Made by a program: the position numbers and the translations under genes | Notes under the pieces: generated by a model | Databases searched by the model: none | Told to the model about the DNA's origin: nothing | Seen by the model: only the letters and a program-made list of their open reading frames with translations | DNA from: Tessaracoccus palaemonis | GTDB taxonomy: Bacteria > Actinomycetota > Actinomycetes > Propionibacteriales > Propionibacteriaceae | Length of the DNA stretch: 64,000 bases | Direction: 5' to 3' | Assembly (NCBI RefSeq): GCF_019316905.1 | Contig: NZ_CP079216.1 | Location: forward strand, 930,001 to 994,000 | Shown here: one piece after another, positions 53,933 to 62,593 of the stretch | Position numbering within the stretch: the stretch's first letter is position 1 | Layout of the letters: each line of letters opens with the position of its first letter

Positions 53933-54925
53933 ATGCTACTTCACCAGAATCGCAAGGGTCTATCCACCGCACGGCAGGGCTACCTCTACCTGGCCCCCTT
54001 CGTCCTTCTCTTCTTCGCTTTCGGGCTTTTCCCGCTGATCTACTCGGCGGTGATCTCACTCAGCGATGCGCGCCTGCAGAATCCGAGTGGCGGAGAGTTC
54101 GTCGGGCTTGAGAACTACACTGCACTCTTCGCGGACCAGTTCTTCTGGAACGCGCTGAAGAACACCGTGACGCTGGGGTTCATGGCGATCGGCCCCCAGC
54201 TCGTCATCGCGCTGGTCGTGGCCAACCTGCTGAACTACCGGCTGAAGGGCCAACTGTTCTGGCGGATCGCCATCATCGTCCCGTATGCGACGTCCGTCGC
54301 GGCGGCCACTCTCATCTTCTCCCAGCTGTACTCGGAGAACTTCGGCCTCGTCAACGGCTTCCTCACCACCCTGGGGCTGCCCGCGGTCAACTGGCAGAGC
54401 GGCACCTTCGCCTCACAGGTTGCGATCGCGTCGATCGTCACCTGGCGATGGGTGGGATACAACGCACTGCTGTATCTCGCCGCGATGCAGGCAATCAGCC
54501 CCGAGCAGTACGAGGCCGCAGAACTCGACGGCGCCAGCAAGTTCCGGCAGTTCCTCTCGATCACCATCCCGGAGATCCGGGGAACGATCGTCTTCACCGT
54601 CATTCTCTCGACCATCGGCGGCATGCAGCTCTTCATCGAGCCCCTCCTGTACGAGGGCGGGCCGACGGGCATGTCCGGCGGCCTCAGCCGCCAGTACCAG
54701 ACCCTGGCGCTCTACATGTACCAACAGGGCTGGGCGAACAACCGCCTCGGGTACGGCTCGGCCATCGCCTTCACCACCCTGGTGCTGATCCTCGTGGTCC
54801 TCGCGGCAGGGTTCCTGCTCGTGCGACTGGGCAGGGCGCTCAGCGATGCCAACATCCGCCGGGCCCGCACCCAGGCATCCCTTGTCGCTTCACATCCCGA
54901 ACCGGCCCGAATGGAGCTCGCATGA
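53933..54925 (+). CDS. Sugar ABC transporter permease (MalF-like)
   Basis: A 330-residue membrane protein with six or so transmembrane segments. The cytoplasmic EAA loop that contacts the ATPase reads EQYEAAELDGASKFRQF around residue 195. The N terminus is short and basic, and the C-terminal tail after the last helix is basic. ATG 53933 has GAGGAA upstream. The stop overlaps the next start by 4 nt. Confidence 0.93.
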   Translation: MLLHQNRKGLSTARQGYLYLAPFVLLFFAFGLFPLIYSAVISLSDARLQNPSGGEFVGLENYTALFADQFFWNALKNTVTLGFMAIGPQLVIALVVANLLNYRLKGQLFWRIAIIVPYATSVAAATLIFSQLYSENFGLVNGFLTTLGLPAVNWQSGTFASQVAIASIVTWRWVGYNALLYLAAMQAISPEQYEAAELDGASKFRQFLSITIPEIRGTIVFTVILSTIGGMQLFIEPLLYEGGPTGMSGGLSRQYQTLALYMYQQGWANNRLGYGSAIAFTTLVLILVVLAAGFLLVRLGRALSDANIRRARTQASLVASHPEPARMELA

Positions 54926-55815
54926 CCATCACCACCGGTGCCCCTGCAACGGCGACCGACGCCCAGGCCGTAGCCGCCAAGCGACGCAGGCGCCTCGCGT
55001 CGGGCCGGGATGCAGGGCCTCTCGTCTACCTGAGCCTTTCGGTGATCGTGCTCGTGTCGATCTTTCCCCTCTACTACATCCTCGTGACCGCCACCCGCAC
55101 CAATGCCGAGATGAACACGAGGAACCCACCGCTGACTCCGGGCAGCAACCTCATCGGGAACATCGCCAGCGCGATGGAGCAGGCCAACATCCCACTCGCA
55201 TTGTTCAACAGCGCATGGGTCTCGGCACTGGTGGCGCTGGGTGCCGTGCTCACCTCGACAATGGCGGGCTTCGCACTCTCCCACCTCGGGATGAAGCATG
55301 AAGGAACCTGGCTCGGCGCGGTGATGGGCACCATGATGGTCCCCCTCCAGCTCGGCGTGATCCCCCTGTTCATCTTCATGGCGGCGGTCAACCTGGTGGG
55401 CAACCCGATGTCAGTGGTTCTTCCATACCTGACGGCCGCATTCGGCGTCTTCTTCATGCGGCAGTACCTGGCGCAGGCCATGCCCAAGTCACTTCTGGAG
55501 GCGGCTCGAGTTGACGGGGCTAGCACCCGCAGGATCTTCTGGAGGATCGTCCTGCCCATCGCGTCGCCCGGCATGGCGGTCCTGGCGATGCTCACCTTCA
55601 TGCAGGCCTGGAACGAGTTCTTCTGGCCGATCATCGCGCTGAATCCGTCGAACCCGACTGTCCAGGTGGCCATCAGCCAACTCGGTCAGGGCTATGTGCA
55701 CGACCAGTCCGTCATCATGGCCGGAATCTTCGTCTGCACGATGCCCGTGATCATCGCGTTCATCCTCCTCGGGAAGCGCATCACCTCCGGCATCGTCGAG
55801 GGGGCCGTGAAGTGA
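54922..55815 (+). CDS. Sugar ABC transporter permease (MalG-like)
   Basis: A 297-residue permease with six hydrophobic segments and the EAA loop KSLLEAARVDGASTRRIFWRI near residue 195. It pairs with the preceding MalF-like protein. No ATP-binding subunit is encoded nearby, so a shared MsiK-like ATPase elsewhere is presumed to energise the transporter. The stop overlaps the following GTG (GTGA). Confidence 0.93.
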   Translation: MTITTGAPATATDAQAVAAKRRRRLASGRDAGPLVYLSLSVIVLVSIFPLYYILVTATRTNAEMNTRNPPLTPGSNLIGNIASAMEQANIPLALFNSAWVSALVALGAVLTSTMAGFALSHLGMKHEGTWLGAVMGTMMVPLQLGVIPLFIFMAAVNLVGNPMSVVLPYLTAAFGVFFMRQYLAQAMPKSLLEAARVDGASTRRIFWRIVLPIASPGMAVLAMLTFMQAWNEFFWPIIALNPSNPTVQVAISQLGQGYVHDQSVIMAGIFVCTMPVIIAFILLGKRITSGIVEGAVK

Positions 55816-56627
55816 CAGGCCCACTGAGGCTGGCCGCGCAGGAGAGCATGCTCGCCGGCGACACCCTCCAGGACAAGTTCGAGACCGCCATCGGCTACGG
55901 CTTCGACGGCATCGAACTGCAGATCAAGGGTGAGGGGCGATTCACTGCCCGTCGCGCCGACCTGATCGCGGCCCGCTCCGCAGGCGTGATCATGCCAAGC
56001 GCCTGCTTCAACACCTCCGAGTTCCTCGGCTCCGTCGATCCGGCAGTGCGGCGACGGGCGATCGATGAGATGGCCGCCGTGATTCCGGTGCTCGCCGACG
56101 CGGGCGTCAGAGGGTTCGTCACCCCCAACGGCTGCGAGATAGCCAGCAAATACCACTCCGGGATTGCTCCGACGCTCACTGATCTGGAGGCACGCAGGCT
56201 CCTTGTGGACGGTCTGAGGGAGATTGCCGCGGTCGCGGAACGCGCGGGCGTCAGGATCTATCTCGAGCCACTGAACCGGTACGAGGACTATGTCGTCAAC
56301 ACCGTCGATCAGGCACTCGCCGTCATCGACGAGGTCGGCTCGGCAGCCGTGATGATCTGTGCCGACACCTACCACATGTCACTTGAGGAGAAGCGCATCC
56401 CCGAGGCCCTGACCCGGGCCGGTGCACGCCTCGGGCACGTCCAACTCGGCGACAGCGAACGCTCCGAGCCCGGCGGTGGCCATTACGACTGGGCGGCGAC
56501 TCTCCAGGCACTGCGAGGCATCGGCTACGACGGCTGGATGTCGCTCGAGTGCTTCCTCTCCGGCCCACCCAGCGAGGTCATCCCTCCGGTCGCCACGCTG
56601 CTGCGTGGCCTCGACACGACTCTCTGA
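55812..56627 (+). CDS. Sugar phosphate isomerase/epimerase-like TIM-barrel protein
   Basis: A 271-residue AP-endonuclease-2-type TIM barrel, as in xylose isomerase-like and tagatose epimerase-like proteins. Likely metal ligands include Glu in YLEPLNRYEDY, Asp and His in ICADTYHM, His in GHVQLGDSER, and Glu in SLECF near the C terminus. It should catalyse an isomerisation or epimerisation of a keto sugar or derivative. GTG 55812 is coupled to the permease stop. The substrate is unknown. Confidence 0.82.
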   Translation: MTGPLRLAAQESMLAGDTLQDKFETAIGYGFDGIELQIKGEGRFTARRADLIAARSAGVIMPSACFNTSEFLGSVDPAVRRRAIDEMAAVIPVLADAGVRGFVTPNGCEIASKYHSGIAPTLTDLEARRLLVDGLREIAAVAERAGVRIYLEPLNRYEDYVVNTVDQALAVIDEVGSAAVMICADTYHMSLEEKRIPEALTRAGARLGHVQLGDSERSEPGGGHYDWAATLQALRGIGYDGWMSLECFLSGPPSEVIPPVATLLRGLDTTL

Positions 56628-56677
56628 CACACCCAAGCAGCTCACCTCACTCACCCAGCAAAGGAACAAGAGGAATC

Positions 56678-57646
56678 ATGAAGACCAAGCCCCTCGGTCG
56701 CACCGGCCGTCCCGTCTCAGTCATCGGCTTCGGTACCGCCTTCCTCGGCCGTGCCCGCAACCAGGCCACCGACATCACCGCCGGCGCCTTCGAGATCGAC
56801 TTCGACCTGGGCGTCGAAGCACTGGTTGCCGGTCTCGACGCCGGCATCACGCTGATCGACACCGCCCCGTTCTATCGCACCGAGCCCATCGTCGGGGAGG
56901 CTCTGCGCCAGACCACGGTGCCGCGCGACCAGCTCACCGTGATGACCAAGGCCGGCCGTCCCGGGATCGGCGAGTTCGACTTCTCCTATGACGCGGTCAA
57001 GCGTCACGTCGAAGCGAGCCTTGAGCACCTCGGTACCGATCACCTCGACGTGGTCTCCATCCACGACGCCGTCCACGAGGGGGTGCCCTACATCATGAGC
57101 CGCAAGGGCGCGTTCGCAGCCCTCAGCGATCTGCGCGACGAAGGCGTGGTCGGAGCCATCGGTTCGGCCTGTTACGACCCTGCCCTCAACGCCGACTACA
57201 TCGAGACGGGGGAGTTTGACGTGGCGATCTGCTCGGCCTCCTGGTCGATGATCAACCACAAGCTCAAGGAGCGGCTCATCCCCGCCGCAGCCAAGGCCGG
57301 CACTGCACTGTTGATCGCCGAGCCCCTCGAGCGTGGCCTCCTCGCGGTCGGCGTGCGGCCCGGAGCCACCTACGCCGACCGGAAGTTCGCCCCGGAGGTG
57401 CTCGCCAACGTCACTCAGATCGAGGAGCTGTGCGCCGCCTACGGGTACCGGATCCTCGACGTCGGCCTGCACTGGATGGTCCGCGAAGCCACCGTCCCAG
57501 CCGCCATCCCCGGCGCGGCAACCCCCGAGGAGGCAATCGCCAACGCAGCCGTCGGTGACGTGGAGATCAGCGAGGAGTTCTGGGCCGAACTCGACAAGAT
57601 CACCCCCGGCTTCAGCCACGCCCAGCTCGGCATCGAGATCAAGTAG
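56678..57646 (+). CDS. Aldo/keto reductase (sugar dehydrogenase-like)
   Basis: A 322-residue AKR. The catalytic tetrad is intact: Asp61 and Tyr66 (DTAPFYRTE), Lys91 (TKAG) and His129 (IHD). The GRTGRPVSVIGFG start and the overall pattern resemble D-threo-aldose 1-dehydrogenase/L-fucose dehydrogenase, which oxidise an aldose to a lactone with NAD(P). That would make it the first oxidative step of the pathway, but substrate assignment is inference. AGAGGA precedes ATG 56678. Confidence 0.82.
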   Translation: MKTKPLGRTGRPVSVIGFGTAFLGRARNQATDITAGAFEIDFDLGVEALVAGLDAGITLIDTAPFYRTEPIVGEALRQTTVPRDQLTVMTKAGRPGIGEFDFSYDAVKRHVEASLEHLGTDHLDVVSIHDAVHEGVPYIMSRKGAFAALSDLRDEGVVGAIGSACYDPALNADYIETGEFDVAICSASWSMINHKLKERLIPAAAKAGTALLIAEPLERGLLAVGVRPGATYADRKFAPEVLANVTQIEELCAAYGYRILDVGLHWMVREATVPAAIPGAATPEEAIANAAVGDVEISEEFWAELDKITPGFSHAQLGIEIK

Positions 57647-57677
57647 TCAACCCCCCAACAACCCGATAGGACCCAAC

Positions 57678-58292
57678 ATGCCCATCTACACCGAAGAGAC
57701 CATCAAGACCGATCGCCAGGACTGGGTGATCTTCCACGACTACGAGTACTTCTACCTCGACCCGCGCGGCGACGCCGCACCCGTCACGCGTGAGATCGCG
57801 GACAACGGCAAGCGACAGTTCGTGCTGTGCCTGGGAGGCGGGGTCATCGTCCGTTCGATCAATGGCACCCAGAAGCTGGAACGCACAGGCTGGATCGAGG
57901 TCCCCGAGGGAGGGGTGCGGATCGACTCGACCGGAGCCACCAAGCCCGGCGACCAGGCGCAGCTGCTCTACGCCACCGGCGACTGGGAGGGGCTCCCGCA
58001 CATCGGCGTCTTCTGGGCGTGGCCCCACACCCCGCTCGAGGTCCACTACCACGATTTCGACGAGTACTGGTTCATCGTCTCCGGCCACAGCGAGGCTGAA
58101 GCCGACGGCTCCGTCCACCAGGTCGGCCCCGGCACGCTGATCGCCACCGCCCGCGGCTACGAGCACGGCATGCCCAACGTCGGGGAACTCGTCACCGGCG
58201 TCTGCTTCGAGCCGGCACTGGGACCGGACCAGCGCAGGGGGCACCTCCACCGCCACGAGCACGGAGATCCGGTCCCCAGCCGCGAGATCTGA
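57678..58292 (+). CDS. Cupin-domain protein of unknown function
   Basis: A 204-residue protein with a beta-rich N-terminal half and a cupin in the second half. Motif 1 is HYHDFDEYWFIVSG, giving a 2-His, 1-Glu metal set; motif 2 is PGTLIATARGYEH with the last His. The N-terminal part (about 1-95) has no motif I recognise. It may be a small sugar-processing enzyme or isomerase of the pathway. A start at 57678 is supported by position; no strong ribosome-binding site is evident (GATAGGA 7-13 nt upstream). Confidence 0.78.
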   Translation: MPIYTEETIKTDRQDWVIFHDYEYFYLDPRGDAAPVTREIADNGKRQFVLCLGGGVIVRSINGTQKLERTGWIEVPEGGVRIDSTGATKPGDQAQLLYATGDWEGLPHIGVFWAWPHTPLEVHYHDFDEYWFIVSGHSEAEADGSVHQVGPGTLIATARGYEHGMPNVGELVTGVCFEPALGPDQRRGHLHRHEHGDPVPSREI

Positions 58293-58332
58293 CCCTTAAG
58301 AGACGCCACCACTAGAGCAGGAGACCAAGCCC

Positions 58333-59586
58333 ATGGCAGGTCCACGGATCGCAGTCCTCGCCACCCTCGACACCAAGCTCGAAGAGACGAGATTCGTCGC
58401 AGACCAGATCCGCAGCAACCACGCCGAACCGGTCGTCATCAACCTCGGTACCACCGACGTTGACGATCCCCTCGTCGACATCACCCAGTCCACCGTTCGG
58501 GAGGCCAGTGGGCATCCTCAGGTGTCCCACCCGACCAAGGTCCAGCTGATGGAGTCCGCAGCCGCCGGCGCCCACGCGCTCCTGCGGGAGGGCATCGCGA
58601 ACGGACGGTTCAACGCCGCCATCGCCATCGGCGGAGGGCAGGGAAGCTGGATGACGTCGGCTGCGCTCCGTGACCTGCCAGTGGGATTCCCCCGGCTCCT
58701 GGTCTCCACAGCTGGCCGCGATGTGGGCCAGTACACCGGCTTCTCTGACATCACCAGTGTCTTCTCCATCACCGATGTCGCCGGCCTCAACCCACTCCTC
58801 AAGCGAGTCCTCACCACCGCCGCAGCCGGCATCGCGGGCATGGCACACAGCACTGCATGGCAGGACCCGATGCCCGCCGGCCTGACAGCCATGACCGTCT
58901 ACGGCATCACGACCCCAGGTGCGCGGCTCGTCATGGCCGAGCTCGAGAGGGCCGGGATCGAAACGGTTGCCTTCCACGCCAACGGCGTCGGGGGGCCGAC
59001 CATGGAGCAGCAGATCGCCGCCGGAACCTTCGCCGCTGTGCTCGACTGGTCCATCACAGAGGTGGCCGACGATGTGGTCGGGGGCGTGTGCGCCGTCGGC
59101 GACCAGCGCCTCACGAACGGCCCTCGCATGCGACTACCGCAGGTCATCGTTCCCGGCGGGATCGACGTCGTGAACTTCGGGGCCCCTGAGACTGTCCCAC
59201 CACATCTCAGGGATCACCCCAGCCACGCCCACACCCCCGAAGCGACGCTCGTACGGACCAGCGTCGACGAGAACATCGCCATCGCCCACCTCGTGGCGAG
59301 CCGACTCATTGGGGCAGTGTCACCCATCAAGGTCATCGTCCCTCTTGGCGGATTCTCGATGCTCAGCGAGGAAGGCGGCTCGCTCCACGACCCAGCCGCC
59401 GATCGGGCGTTCTACGAGACCATCCGCGACGACCTCGCCGACTGCCCAGCCGTCACAGTGACGTCCCGCCCAGAGGCCATCAACGACCCCAGCTTCGCCC
59501 GTCACGTCGCCGCCGAATTCGCCGCCCTCCTCCGGGGCGAACCGGCCCCGGCCTCCAACACACCCTCCGAAAGGCCCGAGAAATGA
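58333..59586 (+). CDS. Tm-1-like ATP-binding protein (UPF0261)
   Basis: A 417-residue protein of the Tm-1-like family, named after the tomato resistance protein that inhibits tobamovirus replication. The start IAVLATLDTKLEE, the IGGGQGSW glycine loop, VSTAGRDVGQYTG and HANGVGGPTMEQQ blocks are typical. Bacterial members have no established reaction. It overlaps by 4 nt the following PEP-hydrolase-like gene; in plant Tm-1 the two parts form one polypeptide. An AGGAG site precedes ATG 58333. Confidence 0.88.
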   Translation: MAGPRIAVLATLDTKLEETRFVADQIRSNHAEPVVINLGTTDVDDPLVDITQSTVREASGHPQVSHPTKVQLMESAAAGAHALLREGIANGRFNAAIAIGGGQGSWMTSAALRDLPVGFPRLLVSTAGRDVGQYTGFSDITSVFSITDVAGLNPLLKRVLTTAAAGIAGMAHSTAWQDPMPAGLTAMTVYGITTPGARLVMAELERAGIETVAFHANGVGGPTMEQQIAAGTFAAVLDWSITEVADDVVGGVCAVGDQRLTNGPRMRLPQVIVPGGIDVVNFGAPETVPPHLRDHPSHAHTPEATLVRTSVDENIAIAHLVASRLIGAVSPIKVIVPLGGFSMLSEEGGSLHDPAADRAFYETIRDDLADCPAVTVTSRPEAINDPSFARHVAAEFAALLRGEPAPASNTPSERPEK

Positions 59587-60419
59587 TCCGCACAGACTGG
59601 ACCCGTGAGTCCATCCTCACCCATCTCCGTTCGGAGATCAGCGCAGGCAATGCCATCCTCGGGGCAGGCTGCAGCGCGGGCCTGATCGCGAAGTGCGCTG
59701 AGGCAGGCGGGGCCGACTTCATCCTCGTCTACTCCACCGGCCGTTCCAGGCTCATGGGACTGCCCACCAGCGACCTGGGCAACTCCAACGAGGAAACCCT
59801 GGGGATGCTGCCCGAACTGGACAACGTGGTCGAACACACCCCCATCGTCGGCGGCATCGAGTTCGCCGACCCCCGATTCCTGAAGTACGACCGGCTTCTC
59901 GACAAGTTCGAAGCTGCCGGATTCAACGGCCTGATCAACATGCCCACCCAGGCCGACCGGCCCAACTGGGTCCGCACCCGCAGCGCCGTCGGGCTCGGAC
60001 TTGAGCGTGAAGCGGAGGGCTTCAAGCGGGCCAACGAGCGGGGATTCCTCACCCTCGGCTACGCCCTCGATGACGATCACACCCGGCTCCTCGTCGATGC
60101 TGGAGTCGACATCCTTGTCCCGCACGCGGGGTGGACCGCTGGTGGCCTCGTCGGCGCCTCGAGTGACTCCTCCCGCGGTCTCCAGGAAGGTGCGGCCTTC
60201 GTGCAGCGCCAGTTGGAGATCGGCCGAGCCATCAACCCGGACATCCTGGTCTTCGCCCACGGAGGCCCGTTCGCCGAACCCGAGCAGACTCGCTACCTGT
60301 ACGAGAACACCGACGCTCAGGGCTTCATCGGAGCCTCCTCCATCGAACGCCTGCCCGTCGAGCGAGCCGTGATGGGCGTCGTGTCCGGTTTCAAGGCACA
60401 GAGGCTGGTGACCCGATGA
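59583..60419 (+). CDS. Phosphoenolpyruvate hydrolase-like TIM-barrel protein
   Basis: A 278-residue protein of the family described as PEP-hydrolase-like or TIM-barrel signal transduction, the C-terminal half of plant Tm-1 proteins. Blocks seen: GAGCSAGLIAKCAEAGGADF, YSTGRSRLMGLPTSDLGNSNE, and a late FAHGGPFAEPEQ followed by GFIGASSIERLP. The reaction in bacteria is not established. It is translationally coupled to both the Tm-1-like gene and the following aldolase gene (4-nt overlaps). Confidence 0.85.
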   Translation: MIRTDWTRESILTHLRSEISAGNAILGAGCSAGLIAKCAEAGGADFILVYSTGRSRLMGLPTSDLGNSNEETLGMLPELDNVVEHTPIVGGIEFADPRFLKYDRLLDKFEAAGFNGLINMPTQADRPNWVRTRSAVGLGLEREAEGFKRANERGFLTLGYALDDDHTRLLVDAGVDILVPHAGWTAGGLVGASSDSSRGLQEGAAFVQRQLEIGRAINPDILVFAHGGPFAEPEQTRYLYENTDAQGFIGASSIERLPVERAVMGVVSGFKAQRLVTR

Positions 60420-61384
60420 GCACCACCTACCACGGACTGATTCCCCCGATCTGCACGCCGCTGACCAGCGATGGAGCCATCGACGAAGCTTCTCTCCACA
60501 ACATCGTCGAGTTCCAGATCGACGCCGGAGCCCAGGGCATCTTCGTCCTCGGGAGCAGCGGCGAAGCGATCTACCTCGACGACGAGGACCGCCTCATCGT
60601 CGCCCGAGCGGCGGCCGAGGCGGTGGCCGGCCGCGTCCCCCTGCTGGTCGGAGCTCTGGCCCCGAGCACCAACCGCGTCATCCAGCAGTTGGAACTGCTG
60701 AAGGGTCTCGGCGCCGACGCCTTCGTGGTTACCGCGCCGTTCTACGCGGCCATGTCGGACACCGAGATCCTGCGCCACTTCCAGATCGCCAAGGGGGCCT
60801 CCTCCGCGCCGATCCTGGCCTACGACATCCCCGGGAACGTCGGCTACAAGATCCGGCCGGCCACGGCCGTCGCGCTGCTCACCGACCACACCGTTGCGGG
60901 ACTCAAAGACAGCTCTGGTGACCTCGACGCCTTCGCCACCGTCGCCGACCAGTTGGGCGCGGGAAGGGATGGTGCGCTGCTCAGTGGCGCGGACACCACA
61001 GCCCTGCGCGCGCTGGCTGCCGGAGCTGATGGCCTGATCCCGGGATTGTCCAACATCCGTCCCGACCTGTTCATCGACCTGCTCAGCGCCCATCGCGAGG
61101 GGGAGGTGGCCAGGGCCGCGGCACTTCAGCGGGCCATCGCCACCCTCAACCAGATCTTCCGGATCGGTGCGGACCACGGCCTCGGCCGTCACGCCTCCGA
61201 GATCGGAGCGCTCAAGCACGTCCTCGTCGACCGCCGGGTCATCACCACCAACCGGCTGCCCGACCCCCTCGAGGCGTACCCGGCCGCCGCCGCGGATCAG
61301 GCAACCGCACTCATGAACCAGGTCGACACCCAGCTGGCCCTCGACCTGGCCGGACTCTCAGCAGAAGGAGACACCCATGTCTGA
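60416..61384 (+). CDS. DapA-family aldolase/dehydratase
   Basis: A 322-residue dihydrodipicolinate synthase-like enzyme. The Schiff-base Lys164 in AGLKDSSGD, Tyr136 in AYDIPG and the pyruvate loop GSSGE at 46-50 are intact, so a pyruvate-type aldolase or keto-sugar-acid dehydratase reaction is expected. Context, just before an enolase-superfamily dehydratase, argues for a 2-keto-3-deoxy sugar acid aldolase in place of lysine synthesis. The end overlaps the next gene by 8 nt. Confidence 0.87.
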   Translation: MSTTYHGLIPPICTPLTSDGAIDEASLHNIVEFQIDAGAQGIFVLGSSGEAIYLDDEDRLIVARAAAEAVAGRVPLLVGALAPSTNRVIQQLELLKGLGADAFVVTAPFYAAMSDTEILRHFQIAKGASSAPILAYDIPGNVGYKIRPATAVALLTDHTVAGLKDSSGDLDAFATVADQLGAGRDGALLSGADTTALRALAAGADGLIPGLSNIRPDLFIDLLSAHREGEVARAAALQRAIATLNQIFRIGADHGLGRHASEIGALKHVLVDRRVITTNRLPDPLEAYPAAAADQATALMNQVDTQLALDLAGLSAEGDTHV

Positions 61385-62489
61385 CACCATCGAGCGGGTC
61401 GTTGTCCATCTGGTCTCCGCACCGGTCCCCGGAGGCCTGGCAGATGCCACCCGCAAGGTCGAATCGATCGGGTTCACCATCGTGCGGATCTTCACCGCCA
61501 ATGGCGTCGAAGGCATCGGCGTCACCTACCACGAGGTCGGTGGCGAGGCGACCAAGACCCTCATCGACAAGGCAATCGCCCCCCGGCTCATCGGCCGCGA
61601 CCCCTTCGACACAGAGGTGCTCTGGCAGGAGTTCTTCGGCTACCTGCGAGGCGTGGGCCGCAAGGGACTGACCTTCGGCGCATTGAGCGCCGTCGACATC
61701 GCCCTGTGGGACATCAAGGGCAAGACCCTGAACCTGCCGCTCTACAAGCTTTTCGGCGGCGGGCGGACCTCCGTGCCCGTCTACGCCAGCGGTGGCTGGA
61801 CCTCCTACTCCGACGAACAACTCGTCGACGAGGCCCAGATGATGGTCGACCGCGGCTACTCCAAGGTCAAGGTCAAGGTCGGCGTCGAAGCAGGAACCAA
61901 CCCTCGCCGCGATGTCATCCGGGTCAAGAAGCTCCGCGAAGCCCTCGGACCAGATGTCGCCCTACTGCTCGATGCGAACAACTGCTGGGACGCCGCCACC
62001 GGCGCCCGCTTCGCCAACCGCGTCGCCGAATACGACCCGCTCCTCATCGAAGAGCCCGTCTTCGCAGACGACATCCCAGGCCTAGCCCGATTCAAGCGCA
62101 GCACCGACATTCCCCTCGGCACCGGCGAACACGAGTACACCCGCTTCGGCGTCCGAGACCTCCTTCTCGCCGACGCGGTAGACATCGTCCAGGCCGACGG
62201 CACCCGGGCCGGAGGGTTCACCGAAATGCTCAAGATCGCGGCCCTCACCCAGGCATGGAACGTCGGCTTTGCGCCTCACGCCATGGAGAACATCCACCTC
62301 CACCTCGTGGCCGCCGCCCCCAATGGACTGTTCCTCGAACGGCTCCTCCTCTTCGAAGAGGTCACCTCCCGCGTCTTCGCGGACGCCCCCGTCCCCATCG
62401 ACGGCCAGATGCACATCCCGGACCTGCCGGGCCTCGGCCTCAACCTCGATCTCGACTACGTCCTGGCCAACGACGAGGGCACAGCCTGA
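61377..62489 (+). CDS. Mandelate racemase/enolase-superfamily dehydratase
   Basis: A 370-residue enolase-superfamily protein. The catalytic KxK motif is K163/K165 (or K165/K167) in SKVKVKVG, metal ligands are Asp199 (LLDANN), Glu225 or 226 (LIEEP) and Glu251 (GTGE), and a base pair D274/H301 (QADGTRAGG, APHAMENIH) is present. This is the sugar-acid dehydratase arrangement: abstraction of the proton next to the carboxylate and loss of water, giving a 2-keto-3-deoxy acid. The actual acid is unknown. Confidence 0.87.
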   Translation: MSDTIERVVVHLVSAPVPGGLADATRKVESIGFTIVRIFTANGVEGIGVTYHEVGGEATKTLIDKAIAPRLIGRDPFDTEVLWQEFFGYLRGVGRKGLTFGALSAVDIALWDIKGKTLNLPLYKLFGGGRTSVPVYASGGWTSYSDEQLVDEAQMMVDRGYSKVKVKVGVEAGTNPRRDVIRVKKLREALGPDVALLLDANNCWDAATGARFANRVAEYDPLLIEEPVFADDIPGLARFKRSTDIPLGTGEHEYTRFGVRDLLLADAVDIVQADGTRAGGFTEMLKIAALTQAWNVGFAPHAMENIHLHLVAAAPNGLFLERLLLFEEVTSRVFADAPVPIDGQMHIPDLPGLGLNLDLDYVLANDEGTA

Positions 62490-62497
62490 GCCCACCA

Positions 62498-62519
62498 CCC
62501 CGGATGGGGGGATGCCCCC
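62498..62519 (+). repeat. Two mutually exclusive small hairpins before the isomerase gene
   Basis: CCCC (62498-62501) can pair with GGGG (62506-62509), or GGGGG (62507-62511) with CCCCC (62515-62519). They lie in the 104-nt gap between dehydratase and isomerase genes. A role in mRNA processing or stability is possible but not shown. Confidence 0.3.
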
Positions 62520-62593
62520 GCCCGCCCTTCGACCCGTCCAGTTCCCACCGGACTCCCGCCGCGGCCTGTGCCGCCTGAGAAGAAGCCTCCACC

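Noticed and set aside
58333-60419. Tm-1-like pair as an antiphage defence module
   Set aside because: The only link is the antiviral role of the plant homologue. No nuclease, toxin or other defence gene is nearby, and the genes are embedded in a sugar catabolic operon.
60416-61384. Dihydrodipicolinate synthase of lysine biosynthesis
   Set aside because: The catalytic residues are shared by the whole superfamily; the operon context with a sugar-acid dehydratase fits a keto-acid aldolase better.
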